From Christensenellaceae bacterium Phil10 (GTDB lineage Bacteria; Bacillota; Clostridia; Christensenellales; CAG-917), in NCBI GenBank assembly GCA_001940895.1, contig MSGY01000023.1, positions 1-64,000 on the forward strand: a stretch of DNA of 64,000 bases, given 5' to 3'. The translations under genes were made by a program, and so were the position numbers. Every line of letters begins with the position of its first letter. Within the stretch, counting starts at the first letter, position 1. Below are positions 35,557-41,289 of the stretch, in pieces. The notes beneath the pieces were generated by a model. The model was not told the DNA's origin, did not search any database, and was given only the letters and a program-made list of their open reading frames with translations.

Positions 35557-35585
35557 TTGACGGTGGTGGGTTTATAAAGTATAAT
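35557..35585 (+). promoter_or_regulatory. promoter of the expressed pilin gene
   Basis: TTGACG (35557-35562), a 17-bp spacer, TATAAT (35580-35585). Transcription from about 35592 gives a 110-base leader with short stems: CGACAAA/TTTGTCG, and CGCAAAAT-AAGG-ATTTTGCG at 35641-35660. No matching promoter is seen upstream of the inverted copy at 37150. Confidence 0.75.
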
Positions 35586-35641
35586 TAGTATTGTCAGAGG
35601 GGACGTGAGTTTTTCCCCGCCACGACAAAACGAAATTTGTC

Positions 35642-35773
35642 GCAAAATAAGGATTTTGCGTGAAATTTAAAATGAAATAATAAAGTGGAGGATTAACACA
35701 ATATGTTAAAACTTAGAAAAAACAAAAAAGGCTTTACTCTTGTCGAGTTAATAGTCGTTATCGCCATTATGGC
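35642..35773 (+). repeat. left arm of the pilin inverted repeat
   Basis: About 132 bp, near-identical to the reverse complement of 37080-37212. The identity runs unbroken for 77 bp (35673-35749), and differences elsewhere are a few bases. It covers half of the leader, the ribosome site GTGGAGG, the start codon and 23 codons of pilin. Beyond 35773 the two genes diverge sharply at the DNA level although the next protein residues stay similar. Confidence 0.85.
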
Positions 35774-36128
35774 TGTTCTCGCAGGTACCATTGCCGGTGT
35801 AACGGTATCTCAGTTGAATAAACAGACCAATAATAGCGCTCAATCAGAAGTAAATACCTTGATGAACGATTTTAAAACATTCGTATTAGATTATGATGGA
35901 GAGATCAATAATGCGACTACCTTAACCGCTGCTGTTGCAGCTTTTGCTGAAGAAGCAAAGGGAACGCAAGGCGCCGAGGTATTATTTGCAACTGGTTCGT
36001 TTAAAGCAGGTGATCATAAATTCATATACACCATTGTTGATTTAAAAGTAACATTTTCTTGTAACAAAAAAGGAAGTGGCGGTGGAACAATTTCTGCTGA
36101 ATATACTTACACTGATATTCTTGCATAA
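35703..36128 (+). CDS. type IV pilin, expressed copy of the switchable pair
   Basis: The 141-residue prepilin has MLKLRKNKKGFTLVELIVV and the assembly helix to about residue 35, then SQLNKQTNNSAQSEVNTLMND. Its variable head ends CNKKGSGGGTISAEYTYTDILA. The Gly/Phe/Glu processing site is perfect. It has its own promoter and structured leader and the ribosome site GTGGAGG 9 bases before ATG. The first 23 codons belong to the inverted repeat shared with 36701-37150. It is probably the major pilin of the present orientation. Confidence 0.85.
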   Translation: MLKLRKNKKGFTLVELIVVIAIMAVLAGTIAGVTVSQLNKQTNNSAQSEVNTLMNDFKTFVLDYDGEINNATTLTAAVAAFAEEAKGTQGAEVLFATGSFKAGDHKFIYTIVDLKVTFSCNKKGSGGGTISAEYTYTDILA

Positions 36129-36143
36129 TAATTATTAATGTAA

Positions 36144-36168
36144 GCGGGGCAAATTGCCCCGCTTTTTT
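36144..36168 (+). terminator. terminator after the expressed pilin gene
   Basis: GCGGGGC/GCCCCGC around AAATT, followed by six T residues. The next ATG lies only 4 bases after the T run. Confidence 0.88.
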
Positions 36169-36171
36169 AGT

Positions 36172-36639
36172 ATGATAAAGTATAATAAAAAAGGTTTTAC
36201 TCTTGTGGAGCTTATAGTTGTAATAGCTATAATAGCGGTTTTATCAGGTACGGTTGCAGGCGTAACGGTTTCGCAATTATTAAAGCAAACCGATAATAAC
36301 TATTATAATAATCAAGCTCCGTTACTTGCAAAGTCGCTTCAAGTCGCTATTCTTTCTATAAATCCACCTGATATTTATGATAGTGATGATGAGCAAACAA
36401 GAAAATTTGTTGCTTCAAAAATACAGTCTTATTTACAATCGGAAATCGTTGGAGCAACAGATATAAATTGGGAAACTGTTAGCACAATTCCTGCAAAAGC
36501 ACATTTTAGTGTTTTTGTCAATCAAACAGGGGACACAATTTATATTGCTTATACTGGAAAACAAGCAAGTTTCGGCACAAAATATTATATAATAGATAAA
36601 GAAGGCAATTATAGTAAAATCGATACAATGATTTTATAA
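36172..36639 (+). CDS. type IV pilin without ribosome site, possible silent or attenuated copy
   Basis: The 155-residue prepilin begins MIKYNKKGFTLVELIVVIAI, then SQLLKQTDNNYYNNQAPLLA and an AT-rich head domain. The protein is intact. Its ATG follows directly on the terminator of the previous gene, with no Shine-Dalgarno and no promoter in the 40 bases before it, so expression would need read-through or rearrangement. Its 5' end lacks the conserved leader of the inverted pair. It lies inside the segment bounded by the two arms and would flip with it. Confidence 0.7.
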   Translation: MIKYNKKGFTLVELIVVIAIIAVLSGTVAGVTVSQLLKQTDNNYYNNQAPLLAKSLQVAILSINPPDIYDSDDEQTRKFVASKIQSYLQSEIVGATDINWETVSTIPAKAHFSVFVNQTGDTIYIAYTGKQASFGTKYYIIDKEGNYSKIDTMIL

Positions 36640-36655
36640 TTATATTTTGATAACT

Positions 36656-36686
36656 AAAAAAGCGAGGCAATTACCTCGCTTTTTTT
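36656..36686. terminator. bidirectional terminator between convergent pilin genes
   Basis: AAAAAAGCGAGG pairs with CCTCGCTTTTTT around CAATTA, with A and T runs on both sides. Confidence 0.88.
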
Positions 36687-36700
36687 GTTTTTGATTAAAA

Positions 36701-37150
36701 TTATGCTTTTGCAATAGGCGTTCCAGGTTGTACACCATTCTCAGATGTTACAGTATAGGTAACGCTTCCTTTTGTATCAGACTGTTTTCCAACATAAGTA
36801 ACGGTATATGTTTTGCCATCTTTGTCTACAGTGATTCCAACTGCGCCTCCGGAGGTACCTTGTGCACCCCACGTAATAGCAGTGCCGTATGCTTCTTCTA
36901 AGGCTTCCTGCATGGATGCTCCAGTAGCGAGGTCTGCTTTATTTGCGACAATATCTGGATTTTGTACTAATTCTTCGTAAATCGTATCGGCAACCTTTTT
37001 GGCTTGCGTTTTGTTGGCATTATCGGTTTGTTTATTCAACTGAGATACAGTAACGCCCGCGACAGTACCTGCAAGCACTGCCATAATGGCGATAACGACT
37101 ATCAACTCGACAAGAGTAAAGCCTTTTTTGTTTTTTCTAAGTTTTAACAT
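36701..37150 (-). CDS. type IV pilin, inverted and apparently promoterless copy
   Basis: The 149-residue prepilin has the same first residues as the pilin at 35703 (MLKLRKNKKGFTLVELIVV) and the helix to SQLNKQTDNANK. Its head domain is different (ADTIYEELVQNPDIV, YVGKQSDTKGSVTYTVTSENG). The ribosome site GTGGAGG and the leader are identical to the left copy. I could not find a -35/-10 pair upstream on the minus strand. It is either silent until inversion or driven by a promoter that I cannot see. Confidence 0.82.
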   Translation of the reverse strand: MLKLRKNKKGFTLVELIVVIAIMAVLAGTVAGVTVSQLNKQTDNANKTQAKKVADTIYEELVQNPDIVANKADLATGASMQEALEEAYGTAITWGAQGTSGGAVGITVDKDGKTYTVTYVGKQSDTKGSVTYTVTSENGVQPGTPIAKA

Positions 37151-37212
37151 ATTGTGTTAATCCTCCACTTTATTATTTCAATATTAAATTTCACGCAAAA
37201 TCCTTATTTTGC
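37080..37212 (-). repeat. right arm of the pilin inverted repeat
   Basis: Mate of 35642-35773. It contains the leader from GCAAAATAAGGATTTTGC, the ribosome site, the start and 23 codons of the minus-strand pilin. One 1-base length difference near TTTAATATTG and a G for A at the codon after GTCGAGTT are the main differences from the left arm. Confidence 0.85.
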
Positions 37213-37215
37213 ACA

Positions 37216-37399
37216 GAGTTTCAAAGAAACTACTGCGCAAAATAATCAAATGCGTTTTACGCAAAGTTTTTCAAACTATGACGTAAAACGCTTAACCCCC
37301 TTATTTATTTTTAAGAGTTTCAAAGAAACTACCGCGCAAAATAATACACGGCGTTTCACACAAAGTTTTTGAACAATTTCAAACTATTGCGGAAAACGC
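37216..37399. repeat. two imperfect direct repeats next to the right arm
   Basis: Unit 1 (37216-37291) and unit 2 (37315-37399) both read GAGTTTCAAAGAAACTAC, then GCGCAAAATAAT, GCGTTT, AAAGTTTTT, TTTCAAACTAT-type sequence and AAAACGC. Each starts with a GTTTC-AAA-GAAAC stem and can form a longer stem (GCGTTTTACG/CGTAAAACGC in unit 1). They lie where the promoter of the right pilin copy should be. The function is unknown; the remainder of 37400-37562 shows no gene. Confidence 0.6.
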
Positions 37400-37562
37400 A
37401 AAAAGACCGCCGTATTTAGTTTTATAGAACGTGAAAGCCATCGTGCAATTTTTGTTTTTGAAAAAGTTTGTCCGGTTTCCGAACTGACAATATAAATCAG
37501 TTTTGTACGGAATACTTTTTAATATATTATCAAAGGGAGGGCAGACTTGTCGCTGTCACCTA

Positions 37563-37591
37563 TTGCGTGCGGCAGAATTATGTTGTATAAT
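37563..37591 (+). promoter_or_regulatory. promoter giving a leaderless pilin mRNA
   Basis: TTGCGT (37563-37568), a 17-bp spacer, TATAAT (37586-37591). The ATG at 37598 is 7 bases after the -10 box, the expected transcription start. Confidence 0.6.
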
Positions 37592-37597
37592 GTTGGT

Positions 37598-38122
37598 ATG
37601 AAAAACAAAAAGGGTTTTACTCTTGTCGAGTTAATAGTCGTTATCGCCATCATGGCTATTCTTGCAGGCACCGTTGCGGGCGCGACTGTGGGCATAATGA
37701 ACAAAAAAACCGACGAAGTAAATTATATTTATAACGGCCGTCAGATTGCCGTGCAGATTGCCGAGTGGGCGCGCGAAGTTTACGATAATCCGGCATACTT
37801 TTTCGAGCTTACGGGCGCAACGCCCAAGTTCGATTTATCTTCAATTTCGGGCGCTACCGCCGACGACGTTACGTCGCTTTGGGACGATTCCTATGCAGAC
37901 GCCGCTTACGTTACGCTGAAAAACAGATTTTCAACGCTTAACTGGAAAGATACTTACGGCACGCCCGATAAAAAAGGGCAGTTCTCGGCCGATTTCAACG
38001 ACGGTGCGGTTTTTCTGTATTACAAGGGAAAATCGCGCGATTACGCTCAGGCGTATTATAAAATATATATGTCGGATTCGGGCAGTATCGCAACCGATAA
38101 AGGCAACGGTTTTCCGTCTTAA
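37598..38122 (+). CDS. type IV pilin-like protein
   Basis: The 174-residue prepilin starts MKNKKGFTLVELIVVIAIMA, then AGATVGIMNKKTDEVNYIYN and a longer head domain with less AT-rich codons than the three pilins before it. About 35 bp of its 5' end (TTTACTCTTGTCGAGTTAAT and beyond) are identical to the left arm at 35734-35768, in direct orientation. I chose ATG 37598 as the first start at the processing motif; it has no ribosome site and is placed for leaderless translation. Confidence 0.82.
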   Translation: MKNKKGFTLVELIVVIAIMAILAGTVAGATVGIMNKKTDEVNYIYNGRQIAVQIAEWAREVYDNPAYFFELTGATPKFDLSSISGATADDVTSLWDDSYADAAYVTLKNRFSTLNWKDTYGTPDKKGQFSADFNDGAVFLYYKGKSRDYAQAYYKIYMSDSGSIATDKGNGFPS

Positions 38123-38145
38123 AGACCGCGTTTAATAAGTTTATA

Positions 38146-38174
38146 TTGACACCGTTTGCTTTTAGCGGTATAAT
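38146..38174 (+). promoter_or_regulatory. promoter of the last pilin gene
   Basis: TTGACA (38146-38151), a 17-bp spacer, TATAAT (38169-38174); the ribosome site AGGTGG follows before ATG 38192. Confidence 0.8.
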
Positions 38175-38191
38175 ATCGTATAGGTGGAAGT

Positions 38192-38821
38192 ATGAAAAAA
38201 CCTATCCTCAGAAATAAAAAAGGTTTTACGCTGATTGAGCTTATTGCAACCGTGGCAATTATGGCTATCCTTGCCGGCGCCGTTACGCCTGCGGTTTATT
38301 ACTCCACGCAAAGACGGCAGAAAAGCGCGGCCGAATACGATACGCAGACTATGTACCGCAATTCCGTTGCGGCAATCACCTATCTTGCCGGACAGAATAT
38401 TACGCCCGAAAAACCCGTACCGCGCGGAGAGGCGGAACCTACCAATAAAAACTGGTATATTACTTTTTCGATGCAGGTGGCAAAAAGGCTTTACGACACC
38501 GTAATCGCGCTGGATATCCCCGTTAAATACTTCGACGGCGACAGCCTTAAGGTGCCTAAAAAAGCCGACGGAACCGATTATACGGCGTCCGAACGAAGCA
38601 CTTTCGTTACCGCGGGCAATAAAAATCCGTATATCGTCGTTCAGGTAATGAGGGACAGCAGCGACGATATGAATTACAACAATTACCTGATTATCAGTTA
38701 TCACAACGACAAAAATCAGTTTCAGGCCAAGAACTGGGCGGAGCTCGGCACGCAGTTCAACGCTTATACGACCAACGCTAACAACCCCATAGTTTATACC
38801 TATAAAATCCGCAAAGCCTGA
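38192..38821 (+). CDS. type IV pilin-like protein
   Basis: The 209-residue prepilin has KNKKGFTLIELIATVAIMAILAG with correct Gly/Phe/Glu processing residues, then TPAVYYSTQRRQKSAAEYDTQ. A mixed head domain follows with QVMRDSSDDMNYNNYLIISYH. It has its own promoter and ribosome site, unlike the leaderless pilin upstream. It is followed 4 bases later by an unrelated small membrane protein gene, which is probably co-transcribed. Confidence 0.85.
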   Translation: MKKPILRNKKGFTLIELIATVAIMAILAGAVTPAVYYSTQRRQKSAAEYDTQTMYRNSVAAITYLAGQNITPEKPVPRGEAEPTNKNWYITFSMQVAKRLYDTVIALDIPVKYFDGDSLKVPKKADGTDYTASERSTFVTAGNKNPYIVVQVMRDSSDDMNYNNYLIISYHNDKNQFQAKNWAELGTQFNAYTTNANNPIVYTYKIRKA

Positions 38822-38825
38822 TAAT

Positions 38826-39260
38826 ATGAAATTCGTTTTGAGGTTTTTCTATATCGTGTTGCAATTTACCTGGGGCGCTCTTCAGAACGCGGCGGGCTTT
38901 TTTATGTTTTTAAAACACATAAAATGCAGACATGCTTTTTATCACGGCGCAATCGTCACCTATCATCGGGGCGACTGGGGCGGAATATCGCTTGGGGCGT
39001 TTATTTTCGTAAACGAAAAAAGAGGAGAGGAATGGTATAAGCCCGCCACCGTTCACGAATACGGCCATACTTTGCAATCGTTGCTTTTAGGGCCGCTTTA
39101 TCTTTTTGTGATAGGATTGCCGTCCTTTATCTGGTGCAATTCGAAAAAATGGATTGCTTATCGTAAGGATAACGATAAATCGTATTTCGACCTTTATTGC
39201 GAAAAATGGGCGAACCGATGGGGCGAGGCGGTAACTCACGAGGGAGCGCCTGAAAAATGA
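38826..39260 (+). CDS. small membrane protein with a HEYGH zincin-like motif
   Basis: The 144 residues begin with a hydrophobic segment (FVLRFFYIVLQFTWGALQNAAGF). The block EEWYKPATVHEYGHTLQSLLLGPLYLF has the HExxH form of metallopeptidases, placed before a second membrane helix. A third metal ligand is not obvious, though a later Glu (WGEAVTHEG) is possible. It may be a tiny membrane protease or a relic of that fold. The end of the gene is duplicated in tandem downstream. Its ATG is 4 bases after the pilin stop. Confidence 0.65.
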   Translation: MKFVLRFFYIVLQFTWGALQNAAGFFMFLKHIKCRHAFYHGAIVTYHRGDWGGISLGAFIFVNEKRGEEWYKPATVHEYGHTLQSLLLGPLYLFVIGLPSFIWCNSKKWIAYRKDNDKSYFDLYCEKWANRWGEAVTHEGAPEK

Positions 39261-39362
39261 AAGAAAATAAAAACATTGTGTTTTTCGACCTTTATTGCGA
39301 AAAATGGGCGAACGTATGGGGCGAGGCGGTAACTCACGAGGGGGCGCCTGAAAGATGAAAGA
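39185..39362 (+). repeat. 80-bp tandem duplication at the end of the HEYGH gene
   Basis: Copy 1 (39185-39264) and copy 2 (39283-39362) differ at only 4 positions and lie 98 bp apart. Each includes the last codons FDLYCEKWAN-xx-WGEAVTHEGAPE and the ATGA junction. In copy 1 the ATG opens a 33-codon frame (39257-39358); in copy 2 it is the start codon of malQ. Confidence 0.9.
39257..39358 (+). CDS. 33-residue ORF made by the tandem duplication
   Basis: It starts at the ATGA overlap with the HEYGH gene stop and ends at the ATGA overlap with malQ. Its protein (MKENKNIVF, then FDLYCEKWANVWGEAVTHEG) repeats the C-terminus of the upstream protein. It was probably created by duplication, and it keeps translational coupling through to malQ; a function of its own is doubtful. 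Confidence 0.4.
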   Translation: MKENKNIVFFDLYCEKWANVWGEAVTHEGAPER

Positions 39363-40815
39363 CAGATTCAACGGCGTGCTTCTGCACGTAAGCAGTCTGC
39401 CGTCCGAATACGGCATCGGCGCGCTTGACGAAAGCGCGTTTTCTTTCGTGGATTTTTTAAGCGATGCGGGCGTGGACTTCTGGCAGACTTTGCCGGTAAA
39501 TCCCACTTCTTTCGGCGACAGTCCTTATCAATCGCCGTCCGCTTTTGCGGGCAATCCTTATTTTATCGATATAAAAACGCTTAATAAACGCGGTTTATTG
39601 ACGAAACGCGAGCTTGACGGCGCAAAAACGCCCGAGCTTAATTATGAAAAACTCTTTAAGGACAGAATCGCGCTTTTGCGAATTGCCTTTTCACGTTTCG
39701 AAAAATCAGACGAATTTTTAATATTCGAAAAAAACAACGCTTACTGGCTTGACGATTATGCGTATTTTATGGCGCTGAAAGTCAAAAACAATTTCGTCTC
39801 TTTTGATAAATTTCCAAAAAACGAACGCTCGAAAAGCCGTATGTCCGCGGCGGATTTCGAAGCCCTTCGCAATGAGGCGGACTTCTGGAAGTTTTTGCAG
39901 TTCGAATTCGACTCGGAAATGCGCGCGCTGAAAAATTACGCGGCGTCAAAGAGCGTCAGCCTTATCGGAGATATTCCCATATACGTCGCATACGACAGCG
40001 CCGACGTCTGGGCGCGTCCCGAACTTTTCAGAATAGATAAACGCACTATGAAGATGACCGAGGTCGCGGGCGTGCCGCCCGATTATTTCAGCGCGACGGG
40101 GCAACTCTGGGGCAATCCTCTTTACAACTTTTCCGCGCATAAAAAGGATAACTACGAATGGTGGCATAAAAGACTTTCGAAACAGCTTGAATATTTCGAT
40201 ATGGTGCGTATTGACCATTTCCGCGCGTTTGAAAGTTATTACGCGGTGCCGTCCGACGCGGATAACGCAATAAAGGGCAGATGGATAAAAGGGCCCGGTA
40301 CGAAAGTATTTGAAGGAATTGACGTTGAGGGCAAAATCATTGCCGAAGACCTGGGGCTTATCACCGATAAGGTACGCCGACTTGTAAAACGTACGGGCTT
40401 TCCGGGGATGAAAGTATTTCAGTTTGCCTTTGACGGGAAATCCGATAACGAACACCTTCCGAAAAACGTAAAGTATAACACCGTGTACTATACCGGCACT
40501 CACGACAACGATACTCTTAAAGGTTGGTACGAAAGTCTGTCGGACAGCGCAAAAGAATACGTAAAAAGCGTTCTTGACGCAACGGACGAAGACGTTTTGC
40601 GAAAAGCGATAAAAAGCGTGATGCGCTCCCGCGCGAAGTACGCCGTCGTGCCTATGCAGGATTACCTTTTCGAGGGCGACGATTGCAGGATGAATACTCC
40701 CGGCGGGAAAACGGGCAACTGGCTTTACAGACTGCCTGCAAATTATAAAAAATCGTTAAAAACAATAAAGAGTCTCAATAAAAACAGAACCGCGAAAGTT
40801 CGAAATATAAAATAA
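39355..40815 (+). CDS. malQ: 4-alpha-glucanotransferase (amylomaltase, GH77)
   Basis: This 486-residue cytoplasmic enzyme transfers maltodextrin chains in glycogen or starch use. The family start LLHVSSLPSEYGIGALDE and SPYQSPSAFAGNPYFIDI are present. The nucleophile Asp is in RIDHFRAFESYYAVP, the acid/base Glu in IAEDLG and the third Asp in YTGTHDNDTLKGWY. Length is normal. The start codon lies in the second copy of the tandem duplication, overlapping the stop of a 33-codon frame. No other maltose genes are nearby. Confidence 0.95.
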   Translation: MKDRFNGVLLHVSSLPSEYGIGALDESAFSFVDFLSDAGVDFWQTLPVNPTSFGDSPYQSPSAFAGNPYFIDIKTLNKRGLLTKRELDGAKTPELNYEKLFKDRIALLRIAFSRFEKSDEFLIFEKNNAYWLDDYAYFMALKVKNNFVSFDKFPKNERSKSRMSAADFEALRNEADFWKFLQFEFDSEMRALKNYAASKSVSLIGDIPIYVAYDSADVWARPELFRIDKRTMKMTEVAGVPPDYFSATGQLWGNPLYNFSAHKKDNYEWWHKRLSKQLEYFDMVRIDHFRAFESYYAVPSDADNAIKGRWIKGPGTKVFEGIDVEGKIIAEDLGLITDKVRRLVKRTGFPGMKVFQFAFDGKSDNEHLPKNVKYNTVYYTGTHDNDTLKGWYESLSDSAKEYVKSVLDATDEDVLRKAIKSVMRSRAKYAVVPMQDYLFEGDDCRMNTPGGKTGNWLYRLPANYKKSLKTIKSLNKNRTAKVRNIK

Positions 40816-40836
40816 TATTTTTGACAGTAATAAATG

Positions 40837-41034
40837 TCATTTTGACACGCAGTGCGTTTTCGTCCGCGCGGCGTTTCTTTTGTCCGTTAAGATAAGGCCG
40901 ATATCGTCGCGCAAAAAACAGAGTATGCGCAACACGACTTCGATTTCCCTCTCGTCCAGTCCGTCTGTCAGAATTTGTGCAAGCGCAAGCGCAAACTGGT
41001 TTATTTCGACTGCCCGCATTTTCGTAAGTTTCAT
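40837..41034 (-). CDS. small protein of 65 residues, unknown function, leaderless
   Basis: The protein reads as a compact helical unit (MKLTKMRAVEINQFALALAQ, LDEREIEVVLRILCFLRDDIGLI) with a basic tail, unlike a random frame. On the minus strand TATAAT (41040-41045) lies 5 bases before the ATG, with CTAACA 18 bases further upstream as a partial -35, so the mRNA would start at or near the ATG. The remainder of 40816-41173 holds nothing else that I can identify. Confidence 0.55.
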   Translation of the reverse strand: MKLTKMRAVEINQFALALAQILTDGLDEREIEVVLRILCFLRDDIGLILTDKRNAARTKTHCVSK

Positions 41035-41173
41035 ATCGCATTATATGACGACGCTTTTTTATTTGTTAGCGCGTTTTTATTTGTCGCTTACGTCTTTTCG
41101 GTTCCGTCCCGCTCAATCTGAGCGTTTTCCTTAATTTGTAAGCGACCGTCCGTCCGATTTTTAGCGCATTTAC

Positions 41174-41203
41174 TTGACATTGTTCGGTTAACTCTTGTAT
41201 ATT
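41174..41203 (+). promoter_or_regulatory. promoter of the large adhesin gene
   Basis: TTGACA (41174-41179), an 18-bp spacer, TATATT (41198-41203). Confidence 0.7.
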
Positions 41204-41260
41204 ATATTTATAGTAGCAATATGGGCATTTTGCGCCCTTTTGCACGCACTACTGCTATAT

Positions 41261-41274
41261 CGCCCGAAAGGGCG
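41261..41274 (+). promoter_or_regulatory. GNRA-capped hairpin in the adhesin 5' leader
   Basis: CGCCC-GAAA-GGGCG lies 6 bases before the ribosome site GGAGGAG. A second small stem, GGGC/GCCC, is at about 41223-41237. The roughly 80-base leader may be a translation-control or stability element. Confidence 0.45.
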
Positions 41275-41289
41275 TTTCGGAGGAGAAAT

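Noticed and set aside
37216-37399. CRISPR-like direct repeats
   Set aside because: Only two units of unequal length with mismatches and no spacers or cas genes.
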